Below are positions 16,281 through 22,214 of a stretch of DNA of 22,344 nt, in pieces. The first letter of the stretch is position 1. Each line of letters begins with the position of its first letter. The DNA is from an uncultured Bacteroidota bacterium (GTDB lineage: Bacteria > Bacteroidota > Bacteroidia > UKL13-3), in NCBI GenBank assembly GCA_903898215.1, contig CAIUEQ010000301.1, positions 1 to 22,344 of the forward strand. Reading direction: 5' to 3'. A model generated the notes under the pieces. It was not told where the DNA came from. It made no database searches and saw nothing but the letters and a program-made list of their open reading frames with translations. The position numbers and the translations under genes are program-made.

Positions 16281-16288
16281 TACATTTG
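16281..16288 (+). promoter_or_regulatory. candidate -7 box before the NlpC/P60 gene
   Basis: TACATTTG matches TAnnTTTG exactly, 10 bp before ATG 16298. It contains the TTG codon at 16286 that could also be read as a start, so if this box is real the ATG must be the start and the leader would be only a few nucleotides. No -33 TTG is seen at the usual distance. Confidence 0.3.
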
Positions 16289-16297
16289 AACTATTAT

Positions 16298-17041
16298 ATG
16301 ATAGGAATCTGCAATTTGTCAAATATTTCGTTAAGGCATGACCCCGAAAGTAAAAGTGAAATAGTATCACAATTATTGTTCGGTGAAACATTTTCCATTA
16401 TTGAAGAAGTTGAAGGTTGGTCCAAAATTATTATTGATGATGACAAGTATACCGGATGGATTAGTTCCAAACAGTTTGAAATTCTTGAATCAGAAATTAA
16501 ACAAAGAGAAACAGCAATTGTTTTTCCTTTTGTAACAGCAACTTCAATAAAAGGAAATATCATGATTCCTGCTGGAAGTACCTTGCCAAATTTAACAGGA
16601 AACCAATTTGAAATAAACGGTATAACCTATCATCTGCTTCAAGAAAATTTAAAATACGCTATTGATAGTTTATCCAAAATTGCTGTTCAGTATATCAATA
16701 CACCGTATTTTTGGGGAGGCCGAAGTCCTTTTGGAATAGACTGTTCAGGCTTTGTGCAAACTGTTTATAAACAATGTGGTGTACAGTTAAAAAGAGATGC
16801 GTGGCAACAAGCTGAGCAAGGTAGTTTGGTTTCGTTTTTAGAGGAAGCTGTATGCGGAGATCTAGCTTTTTTTGATAATGATGAAGGCAAAATAATTCAT
16901 GTTGGTATGATGCTCGATAATAATAAAATCATACATTCTTCGGGGAAAGTGAGAATCGATTCGATAGATAATTTTGGGATTATGAATATGGACGAAAAAC
17001 AGTACTCTCATAAACTTCGAATTATTAAAAGAATGGTTTAG
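16298..17041 (+). CDS. SH3-domain NlpC/P60 (C40) peptidase
   Basis: This is a probable cell-wall peptide hydrolase cleaving peptidoglycan stem peptides. From the chosen ATG the protein has 247 residues. An N-terminal bacterial SH3-like region (about 2-62: GICNLSNISLRHDP, EGWSKIIIDDDKYTGWISSKQ) is followed by a second SH3-like segment and a C-terminal NlpC/P60 domain. The catalytic triad is visible: C149 in GIDCSGFVQT, H201 in IIHVGMM and H213 in IIHSSG. I chose ATG 16298 over the in-frame TTG 16286 because homologous Bacteroidota proteins begin right at the MxGICNLS segment. There is no obvious signal peptide, which is odd for a wall enzyme; export might be non-classical or the role may be cytoplasmic. 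Confidence 0.9.
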   Translation: MIGICNLSNISLRHDPESKSEIVSQLLFGETFSIIEEVEGWSKIIIDDDKYTGWISSKQFEILESEIKQRETAIVFPFVTATSIKGNIMIPAGSTLPNLTGNQFEINGITYHLLQENLKYAIDSLSKIAVQYINTPYFWGGRSPFGIDCSGFVQTVYKQCGVQLKRDAWQQAEQGSLVSFLEEAVCGDLAFFDNDEGKIIHVGMMLDNNKIIHSSGKVRIDSIDNFGIMNMDEKQYSHKLRIIKRMV

Positions 17042-17116
17042 TAAAACTTTTTACCATTATTATAGTTTATAATTTAACAGTTCATTTATCTATTCATTCA
17101 ATTAATTAAATCCATC

Positions 17117-17605
17117 ATGACACTTAAAAAAGGCGACAATGCACCATCTTTTAAATTATTTAATACCGATAAAAAGGAAGTTTCATTAGCAGATTTCCAA
17201 GGAAAAAATCTAATCATCCATTTCTTTCCTGCTGCATTTACAGGTGTTTGCACTGCTCAATTATGTTCAGTTCGCGATGCTATCAGTTTATATCATAATG
17301 AAAAATGTGAGGTAGTAGCCATTTCTGTAGATAGTCCATTTGCTTTGGGTAAATTTAAAGAACTACAAAATTTGAGCTTTGATTTACTTTCTGATTTTAA
17401 CAAAGAAGCTATTGCTGCATACGGTAATTCATACGACAGCTTTACTCCAATGAATTTAAAAGGAGTAGCAAAACGTGCTGCTTTTGTTGTTGATGCTCAT
17501 GGTGTTATTCAATATGCCGAAGTGTTAGAGAGTGCAGGTGATATGCCAAACTTTGCTGCTATTAATGAAACAATTGCAGCTTTAGGGGTTGCAACTTCAA
17601 ACTAA
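17117..17605 (+). CDS. peroxiredoxin (AhpC/TSA-Redoxin family)
   Basis: This is a thiol peroxidase reducing hydrogen peroxide and organic hydroperoxides in the cytoplasm. The 162 residues have the peroxiredoxin active-site pattern PxxxTxxC in PAAFTGVC, with the peroxidatic cysteine C45 and a nearby C50 that may act as a resolving cysteine. The AISVDSPFALGKFKEL, FDLLSDFNKEAIAAYG and KRAAFVVDAHGVIQYAEV segments follow in family order. The length fits the short 1-Cys or atypical 2-Cys AhpE-like group. It is monocistronic, 75 nt after the NlpC/P60 gene; a weak hairpin follows the stop. The reductant partner is not in the window. Confidence 0.92.
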   Translation: MTLKKGDNAPSFKLFNTDKKEVSLADFQGKNLIIHFFPAAFTGVCTAQLCSVRDAISLYHNEKCEVVAISVDSPFALGKFKELQNLSFDLLSDFNKEAIAAYGNSYDSFTPMNLKGVAKRAAFVVDAHGVIQYAEVLESAGDMPNFAAINETIAALGVATSN

Positions 17606-17612
17606 TATTATC

Positions 17613-17636
17613 ATCAAACTTCGAAGATTTGATTTT
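17613..17636 (+). terminator. weak hairpin after the peroxiredoxin gene
   Basis: ATCAAACTTC (17613-17622) is followed directly by its near complement GAAGATTTGAT (17623-17633; one bulged base) and then TTT. It starts 7 nt after the stop codon. The tight turn and short T-run make it only a possible terminator. Confidence 0.35.
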
Positions 17637-17641
17637 GTGAG

Positions 17642-17672
17642 TTTGCAAAAACTTAAAATCTGTATATCTTCG
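17642..17672 (+). promoter_or_regulatory. Bacteroidota-type promoter of tRNA-Arg
   Basis: TTTG (17642-17645) and TATCTTCG (17665-17672) are separated by 19 nt, fitting the Bacteroidota housekeeping promoter (TTTG, about 19 nt, TAnnTTTG) with one T-to-C difference in the -7 box. Transcription would begin about 17678-17680, some 8 nt before the tRNA 5' end at 17687, as expected for a stable RNA gene. Confidence 0.65.
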
Positions 17673-17686
17673 CACCTCAATAAAAT

Positions 17687-17763
17687 GGTTTCGTAGCTCA
17701 ACTGAATAGAGTGTCTGACTACGGATCAGAAGGTTGGGGGTTTGAATCCCTTCGAGACCACCA
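17687..17763 (+). tRNA. tRNA-Arg (anticodon ACG)
   Basis: A complete 77-nt cloverleaf with encoded CCA. The acceptor stem GGTTTCG (17687-17693) pairs with CGAGACC (17753-17759), discriminator A17760, CCA 17761-17763. The D stem GCTC/GAGT encloses loop AACTGAATA; the anticodon stem TCTGA/TCAGA encloses loop CTACGGA with anticodon ACG at 17721-17723; the T stem GGGGG/CCCTT encloses loop TTTGAAT. The usual G19 and C56 appear as A19 (17705) and T56 (17743), which could still pair. ACG is the anticodon edited to ICG by TadA to read CGU, CGC and CGA. Confidence 0.97.
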
Positions 17764-17771
17764 GTGAAATT

Positions 17772-17808
17772 AATGGTTTTAGTATTTTAAATACTAAAAC
17801 CATTTTTT
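17772..17808 (+). terminator. intrinsic terminator of tRNA-Arg
   Basis: ATGGTTTTAGTATTT (17773-17787) and its exact complement AAATACTAAAACCAT (17789-17803) form a long perfect stem, extendable by A17772-T17804. A run of six T (17803-17808) completes a strong rho-independent terminator 8 nt after the CCA end. Confidence 0.85.
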
Positions 17809-17809
17809 G

Positions 17810-17826
17810 TTTGCACACTATTTGCA
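17810..17826. other. paired TTTGCA repeats after tRNA, possible integrase arm sites
   Basis: TTTGCA occurs at 17810-17815 and again at 17821-17826, one helical turn (11 bp) apart, directly behind the tRNA terminator and before a relic of a mobile-element gene. This spacing and place would suit recombinase arm-type binding sites of an integrated element; no integrase gene is present, so this is inference. Confidence 0.25.
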
Positions 17827-17849
17827 TATATAGGCTTTCATAAATATAA

Positions 17850-17987
17850 AAGAATGATACAAATATTACAACCAACCTTTCAGCGTCAGAAATCGAAGAT
17901 TTTTATGGTAATAGGTTAAGGAGTCGAATGCGTGAAATGTTAAATCTCATTTCTTTCGAAAAAAATTCAACAGATAAGAGGAAATAA
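17850..17987 (+). pseudogene. C-terminal remnant of a DnaC-like ATPase
   Basis: An open frame of 45 codons ending in TAA at 17985-17987 reads like the very C-terminus of DnaC/IstB-type AAA+ ATPases of phages and mobile elements. It contains a sensor-1-like TTNLS, then SEIEDFYGNRLRSRMREM with the arginine-rich sensor-2 region, then NLISFEKNSTDKRK. An in-frame stop (17847-17849) precedes it, there is no plausible start, and the Walker A and B parts are absent. It is not a copy of the IstB end in this window. It is best read as the scrap of an element once integrated next to tRNA-Arg. Confidence 0.6.
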
Positions 17988-18023
17988 TTATGTCAAGTTT
18001 TTTGCGCAAAGAACTTGACATAA
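17988..18023. repeat. 36-bp near-perfect palindrome
   Basis: TTATGTCAAGTTTTTTGC (17988-18005) is mirrored by GCAAAGAACTTGACATAA (18006-18023); all positions pair except a single T-G. It begins at the base after the stop of the ATPase remnant. There is no T-run. It could be the end of a mobile element, a fold-back DNA structure, or a dimer-protein binding site; I cannot assign it. Confidence 0.85.
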
Positions 18024-18187
18024 AATAAAACTTATGCAGACTGTTTTTTGTAAACTAAATTTATTTCCCTGATCAGTGGTTCGTCCTAAAACAATTTTAC
18101 ATTATTTGAAGAAGCAGCTAAGTAGGCAGGTTGTTCGCTTTCGTAACTATACATAAGCGCAATACAAATTGAGTGGGTAATTATAAA
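18024..18187. other. intergenic stretch without a supported gene
   Basis: Between the palindrome and the zeta-like gene I find no convincing gene. A short minus-strand frame (about 18069-18167) reads YSYESEQPAYLAASSNNVKLF near its end and looks protein-like, but it has no supported start or recognisable family and could be a relic. Confidence 0.4.
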
Positions 18188-18916
18188 TTATTTAGGCACA
18201 TAATATTTTTTCAACCAATCAGGATAATTCGGAGAAGTGTAAATGTTTTTTCCATTATTCAGTTCAGCCATCGTTTCAAAATTCATCGAATTATCTATCA
18301 GGTACGCATTAGCTACTTCATGCGCAGCACTTGAAAAAAGTTTCAACGACCTAAAATACCTTTGTTCAATTTTATCATCATCAACATTATGTCCACCTTG
18401 TTTCACTCTGAGTTTTACCCGTTCGATGTTCAAATGCCAGTTGTCGGTAAATACAAAATAAAGATACGTTTTAAAACCTCTTGTTCTTGCCAGTTTTAAC
18501 AATTTAAGTTTTGAAGGGTGCGATAAAACAGTTTCATAACAAAACGATTGTTTGCTTTCAATTAATTTTTCAGCGAGGTATGAAGCAACAAATGAAGCAA
18601 CGTACGAATTCAATTCACCTTTGCCTATATTCATTTTCAAAATACCTCCAGCAATAGTTAATTTTCCCAGAAAAGATTTATCAGATATTTTATTTAGGAT
18701 TCCAGATTTCAGTACGTGGTTTTTAAAATCTTCATCCGAAACTTTCACTCTATAAGCGTTAAAGTTAAACTGAAATGATTTGGATATTTTTTGTTCAATC
18801 TCATCTGCATTCACATAAATTTCAGTATGAATATATGATTGACTTCGTAGAAAATTAAAAAGATGTGTTTTACCTGATCCATTTGGCCCTGCAAACATTC
18901 TGAAACGTGGTTGCAT
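18188..18916 (-). CDS. zeta-toxin-like P-loop kinase
   Basis: A 242-residue P-loop NTPase of the zeta-toxin/AAA_33 type. Walker A is GPNGSGKT at 10-17. It is followed by YVNADEIE (D38, the usual acidic residue of zeta kinases), the substrate-side ESKQSFCYETVLSHPSKLKLLKLA region, and the lid RVKQGGHNVDDDKIEQRYFRSLKLF with R170 and GGH at 174-176. Known zeta toxins phosphorylate UDP-N-acetylglucosamine; related proteins of this group have unknown substrates. Only 4 nt separate it from an upstream 56-codon gene, suggesting a toxin-antitoxin operon, but that gene does not resemble epsilon antitoxin. It lies in accessory DNA between tRNA-Arg and an IS. Toxicity is inferred, not shown. Confidence 0.78.
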   Translation of the reverse strand: MQPRFRMFAGPNGSGKTHLFNFLRSQSYIHTEIYVNADEIEQKISKSFQFNFNAYRVKVSDEDFKNHVLKSGILNKISDKSFLGKLTIAGGILKMNIGKGELNSYVASFVASYLAEKLIESKQSFCYETVLSHPSKLKLLKLARTRGFKTYLYFVFTDNWHLNIERVKLRVKQGGHNVDDDKIEQRYFRSLKLFSSAAHEVANAYLIDNSMNFETMAELNNGKNIYTSPNYPDWLKKYYVPK

Positions 18917-18920
18917 TTTT

Positions 18921-19091
18921 TTAAGATGCTTTATTATGCGGATGCACTATTTTTACACTTTTATCCGGATAAATAAGTTTTATTTCTCCGTTCTCCGAAA
19001 TAGCAATAGGAAGTTTTTTCCGGGTTGCCTTTCTCTTAGCTGAACCTGCCGCACGTTTTAGCAGGTTTCTAAATTTTTCTTTTTCGGTCAT
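18921..19091 (-). CDS. 56-aa basic protein, candidate antitoxin for the zeta-like kinase
   Basis: A short open frame of 56 residues, start ATG 19091 and stop at 18921-18923. The N-terminal half is strongly basic and probably helical (TEKEKFRNLLKRAAGSAKRKATRKK), and the C-terminal half looks beta-like (LPIAISENGEIKLIYPDKSVKIVHPH). It precedes the zeta-like kinase gene by 4 nt on the same strand, so the two are co-transcribed. A -7-type promoter box lies 19 nt upstream. Small first gene plus kinase is the usual order of a toxin-antitoxin pair, but the protein does not match a named antitoxin family known to me; the basic half could bind DNA for autoregulation. Confidence 0.72.
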   Translation of the reverse strand: MTEKEKFRNLLKRAAGSAKRKATRKKLPIAISENGEIKLIYPDKSVKIVHPHNKAS

Positions 19092-19109
19092 TGGATATTA
19101 TTTGAATCA

Positions 19110-19117
19110 CAAATTTA
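19110..19117 (-). promoter_or_regulatory. candidate -7 box of the small-gene/zeta-like operon
   Basis: On the minus strand TAAATTTG matches TAnnTTTG exactly, ending 18 nt before the ATG at 19091, giving a leader of about 13 nt. A TTG at 19129-19131 is too close (11 nt) to be a standard -33 element. Confidence 0.4.
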
Positions 19118-19160
19118 GAAAAAAACAGCAATTCCTTACCTAAATATTTTAGACTTTTTC

Positions 19161-19454
19161 TTATTTCAAATTCACATTTATAAGTGCGTGTTCCAAAGCA
19201 TATATAACAAGCCCTGCAAGATTAATTGATTCTGTTCTGTCAAGAAGATCCTGTCTATGTCTCTTTACGGTGCTGGCTGAAATATTAAGTTTTGTTGCAA
19301 TTTCTTCACTCGAATATTGTTTACATAATAATATTAAAACATCTGTTTGAGCTTTTGTAATTTGATGGCTTTTGTTGTATTCAGGCAGTGTATTATCAAA
19401 GTCACGGTAAACAGAAGTTAAAACACTTTGAACTCTTGGACTATAATGGATATT
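19161..19454 (-). pseudogene. 5'-truncated LuxR/NarL-type regulator
   Basis: The frame ends at TAA 19161-19163 and gives 97 residues back to the IS border. It shows a complete LuxR-type helix-turn-helix: ITKAQTDVLILLCKQYSSEEIATKLNISASTVKRHRQDLL, with the second helix SEEIATKL and recognition helix SASTVKRHRQ, followed by TESINLAGLVIYALEHALI. The upstream part (NIHYSPRVQSVLTSVY) resembles the end of a receiver domain plus linker, so the intact gene was probably a response regulator. The receiver domain and start codon are gone: an in-frame stop appears at the edge of the IS21 end. Any residual protein would be the DNA-binding domain only, without a normal promoter. Confidence 0.8.
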
Positions 19455-19460
19455 TCACTC

Positions 19461-19502
19461 AAACAGCCCCCTCAAGATCGCTTAATACAGCCCCCTCATT
19501 TT
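19461..19502. repeat. IS21 end next to istB, with 12-bp direct repeats
   Basis: ACAGCCCCCTCA occurs at 19463-19474 and again at 19487-19498 (24-bp period). Both face inward and match the boxes of the opposite end, so they are probable transposase-binding sites. Confidence 0.8.
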
Positions 19503-19554
19503 ACGATTCCATTTTTAGTTTGATCTAAATCTGTTTTTAGCATTCTTAGGCAAG

Positions 19555-20316
19555 TTAGTTTTTAAAATTTTCTAAGTCAAATTCTTCTACAATATTCAAC
19601 CTTCTTTTTTTTCTTAACGATTCACCTTTCATTTCAATACGATGAGCATCGTGAACAATTCTATCTAAGATAGCATCAGCTATTGTTTGCTCTCCAATGA
19701 TCTCATGCCACATACTTACCGGCACTTGTGAAGTAATAATGGTAGAAGATTTTCCATGCCGATCTTCTATAATTTCCATTAATGCCGAACGACTTTGTGC
19801 ATCGAGTGGCTGGATACCAAAGTCATCAATCAAAAGAAGATGTTGCTTTTCGATTTTAGCCAACTCTCTTAAATACGAACCATCAGCTTTTGCTATTTTC
19901 ATTCGTGCAAAAAGTTTAGTACTGTGTTGATACAACACACGGTAGCCAAGAGAGCAGGCTTGGTGACCAAGTGCAGAAGCAATGAAGCTTTTACCAATAC
20001 CTGTACTTCCTGTAATAATAATGCTCTCGTTTCTTTTCATGAACTCACAGTCCGCTAAACGCAGTACCTGATTTTTATCCATACGGTTATCTTCAAAACT
20101 GATTTGTTCTACACTTGCTTTGTAGCGGAACTTTGCAGCCTGAAGAGTTCGTTCAAGTTTTCTGTTATAACGTTCATCCCATTCTGAGTCTACGAGGTGG
20201 GAGATCATTTGATCAGGAGTGAACTTTTCATTCTTTTCTGATTCAAGTGTAAGAAGGAAGGCTCTTGCCATTCCAAGAAGCTTCATTTGCTTCATTTTTG
20301 TTAAGATGTCGTTCAT
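19555..20316 (-). CDS. istB: IS21-family helper ATPase IstB
   Basis: This is the AAA+ ATPase that assists IstA in target selection and transposition. The 253 residues have an N-terminal helical domain (about 1-95) and a DnaC-like ATPase core: Walker A GSTGIGKS at 103-110, Walker B LLLIDDFG at 160-167, a sensor-1 IITSQVPV near 193-200, and the arginine-bearing ADAILDRIVHDAHRIEMKGESLRKK near the end. It is intact and of normal length. It lies 28 nt downstream of istA on the same strand, the standard IS21 layout. Confidence 0.95.
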   Translation of the reverse strand: MNDILTKMKQMKLLGMARAFLLTLESEKNEKFTPDQMISHLVDSEWDERYNRKLERTLQAAKFRYKASVEQISFEDNRMDKNQVLRLADCEFMKRNESIIITGSTGIGKSFIASALGHQACSLGYRVLYQHSTKLFARMKIAKADGSYLRELAKIEKQHLLLIDDFGIQPLDAQSRSALMEIIEDRHGKSSTIITSQVPVSMWHEIIGEQTIADAILDRIVHDAHRIEMKGESLRKKRRLNIVEEFDLENFKN

Positions 20317-20344
20317 GTTTTTTGTTTTTTGATTAGGTGATTAA

Positions 20345-21889
20345 TTATTGATAATAATTACTTCCACGGATGTTATCATGCTCTGGCATGGAAGCGGATT
20401 CAGGATCTTCGTCATATTTATCCAGATTCTTTTTTAAGATATCTTCGATCATCTTGTAATTGTAATAACCGATTTCATGAGCACGCTTACAGGCTTTGAT
20501 AAGTCGGATATTTCCAACTCGTTTCCCAAAAGATAAAATACCCATACAGGATTTATATGCCTGTTCAGGATGTTGCTTTTTTGCAAGCACCTGAGAGATG
20601 TAATATTCAACAACTGGATCAATCACTTTTGCTTTCTCCAAGAAAAAGGTTGGACTCCATTCAGTAACATAGCGGTGTTGGGGTGGCATGTGCGAAGTAT
20701 CTGTAGTGTAGTTGTGCGGACTGCGTATTCTTTTGTGTGTAGCTACAAGTTCATATTGTAGATATAAATCTACCACAGAACGAGAGTATTGCATCTTAAG
20801 CTTCTTGCCAATAAGTTCGTGCGGAACGCTATAATAATGCTGATCCTCGTTAAGATAAATATGTCCATTTTTCATAACTGTTACTTGCTTTATTTTTCGC
20901 ATTTCATAACGTGATTCTGCTAAAGGATGCAGTGATGATAGTTCCATCATCCATTGATCAGTTCTTGAACATTCCCTTCCTGTAAGTGCAGCGTCATTGA
21001 GGACTGCAAGGTGTTGTTGTATTTGCGTATTAAGTTCTTTCAAAGACACAAACTGGTTCTCCGGGAGGTTTGTATAGATATTCTTGTAGGATAGTTTTAC
21101 CATATTCTCAACATGGGCTTTATCTTGCGGTTTACGAGAACGAGCAGGAAGTATGGCTATTCCATAATGCTCTGCAAAGGCTTTGAAGTTCTCATTTACG
21201 ATAGGTTCATAACTGCTTGCTTTAATCACTGCGGACTTTAAGTTGTCAGGTACAATAGCCAAGGGTACACCTTTAAAATAATGCAATGCATTTTCGCAAG
21301 CCGCAATAAACTCTTCGATTGTTTGATTCTGCATAGCTTCTACATATGCATATTGACTCCATCCGAGGATAGCTACAAATACTTGCGCCTCCTTTACTTC
21401 TCCCGTTTCTATATCTACATATGGCAATGTTGCTCCGGCAAAGTCAACATACATTTTATCACCAACCTTGTGCTCAATGTGCATGGTAGGGTTCACTTTT
21501 TTACGCCATAAATTGTAGTAATAGTAAAAGGATGTTTCGCCATAACATTTAGGGTGTAATAACTTGAACTCTTTATATTGAATTGCAACAGCCATCCCAC
21601 GTCTTCTTAACTGCTTTTCCATAACAGGGAAAAAGTCGTATAACTGATTTAGTCGTTCATTAAACAGGATGTCTTTTGGTGGATGAAATAGTTTGTTCAA
21701 CTCAAAATCAGTAAGCTTGAATAACTCATCTTTAGTTGTGTTTAGCGAATGGAAATGATCAATGTAAAGCTTTACGGTGTGACTGGACATGCCAAGTCGT
21801 TCTCCGATTTTTTTCTTGCCCATTGACTGGCAAAATAATTTGATGATCTGTCTTACTTTACTCATACTTATTGTTTTATTCGCCATCAT
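20345..21889 (-). CDS. istA: IS21-family transposase IstA
   Basis: This is the DDE transposase of the element. The 514 residues begin with a helix-turn-helix (about 22-45, SMGKKKIGERLGMSSHTVKLYI) that binds the terminal repeats. The retroviral-integrase-type core has D149 in MYVDFAGATL, D215 in AIVPDNLKSAV and E261 in DKAHVENMVK. A C-terminal beta-barrel-like region (NEDQHYYSVPHELIGKKLKMQY) follows. The start may be either of two adjacent ATG codons (21889 or 21886). No frameshift or stop interrupts it, so the element is probably still capable of transposition. Confidence 0.95.
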   Translation of the reverse strand: MMANKTISMSKVRQIIKLFCQSMGKKKIGERLGMSSHTVKLYIDHFHSLNTTKDELFKLTDFELNKLFHPPKDILFNERLNQLYDFFPVMEKQLRRRGMAVAIQYKEFKLLHPKCYGETSFYYYYNLWRKKVNPTMHIEHKVGDKMYVDFAGATLPYVDIETGEVKEAQVFVAILGWSQYAYVEAMQNQTIEEFIAACENALHYFKGVPLAIVPDNLKSAVIKASSYEPIVNENFKAFAEHYGIAILPARSRKPQDKAHVENMVKLSYKNIYTNLPENQFVSLKELNTQIQQHLAVLNDAALTGRECSRTDQWMMELSSLHPLAESRYEMRKIKQVTVMKNGHIYLNEDQHYYSVPHELIGKKLKMQYSRSVVDLYLQYELVATHKRIRSPHNYTTDTSHMPPQHRYVTEWSPTFFLEKAKVIDPVVEYYISQVLAKKQHPEQAYKSCMGILSFGKRVGNIRLIKACKRAHEIGYYNYKMIEDILKKNLDKYDEDPESASMPEHDNIRGSNYYQ

Positions 21890-21970
21890 TTCTTAAGTTT
21901 ACTGATGCGTATAATTACAACATCAAAAACTAAAAAATGAGCTTGCTAAAACAGTATGATCAAACACAAA

Positions 21971-22010
21971 ATGGTGGGGGCTATTTCATCCGATCAAGTG
22001 GGAGCTGTTT
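21971..22010. repeat. IS21 end upstream of istA
   Basis: Read inwards on the minus strand from 22010, this end gives AAACAGCTCCCACTTGATCG followed by a second box ATAGCCCCCACCAT. It is a diverged inverted copy of the istB-side end with the same spacing of two C-rich boxes. Confidence 0.8.
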
Positions 22011-22214
22011 ATCTGGAATTTCCAGAATAAAAGGATAAACATCCCAATGATAAGAGTAGCCAATAATATTTAATCCCATCCATAAAAATACCAATATTGT
22101 TTGAATAATGATAAACCTCCATGAGCCCATACCATTAGCTACTGAGTCTGCAATTCTACTTCCAAAACTTAATGTTTCGGTATGTTCTTGGTGCCAGTTT
22201 TTATTGTTTTTCAT
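22011..22214 (-). pseudogene. DUF1003 membrane protein truncated by the IS
   Basis: From ATG 22214 the protein reads like the N-terminal half of DUF1003 proteins: a polar start, FGSRIADSVANGMGSWRFIIIQTILVFLWMGLNI forming the first membrane helix, then GYSYHWDVYPFIL. In intact members the second helix follows directly after YPFIL. Here the frame instead runs into EIPD and then nine residues encoded by the IS end (stop at 21981-21983). The second membrane helix and the C-terminus are missing. The role of DUF1003 proteins is not known to me. The lost 3' part is not found on the other side of the IS. Confidence 0.82.
22012..22026. repeat. 15-bp palindrome at the IS/DUF1003 border
   Basis: TCTGGAATTTCCAGA is a perfect palindrome around a single central base, lying exactly where the DUF1003 reading frame stops matching its family. 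It may belong to the IS end, the insertion target, or a rearrangement junction. Confidence 0.7.

Larger units (their letters stand above)
19461..22010 (-). mobile_element. IS21-family insertion sequence
   Basis: A complete element of about 2.55 kb with istA followed by istB on the minus strand. The ends are related inverted repeats: AAACAGCCCCCTCAAGATCG... (from 19461) and, read inwards from 22010, AAACAGCTCCCACTTGATCG.... Both ends hold two spaced copies of an AGCCCCC-type box, as expected of the multiple IstA-binding repeats of IS21 elements. The exact outer limits are uncertain by roughly 15 bp because no target-site duplication is found: the flanks (ATTTCACTC and ATCTGGAAT) do not match. 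The flanking genes on the two sides differ, so the element now sits at a rearranged junction. Confidence 0.88.

Noticed and set aside
16286..16297. TTG 16286 as start of the NlpC/P60 gene
   Set aside because: It adds only four residues, is not seen in related proteins, and overlaps a candidate -7 box; ATG 16298 is the better start.
17850..17987. DnaC-like remnant as a second copy of the local istB
   Set aside because: Its ending (FYGNRLRSRMREM...STDKRK) differs from the IstB ending (RIVHDAHRIEMKGESLRKK...), so it comes from another ATPase family.
18069..18167. Short protein-like minus-strand frame downstream of the zeta-like gene
   Set aside because: No reliable start, no recognisable family and a length of about 32 codons; kept only as a remark in the intergenic entry.
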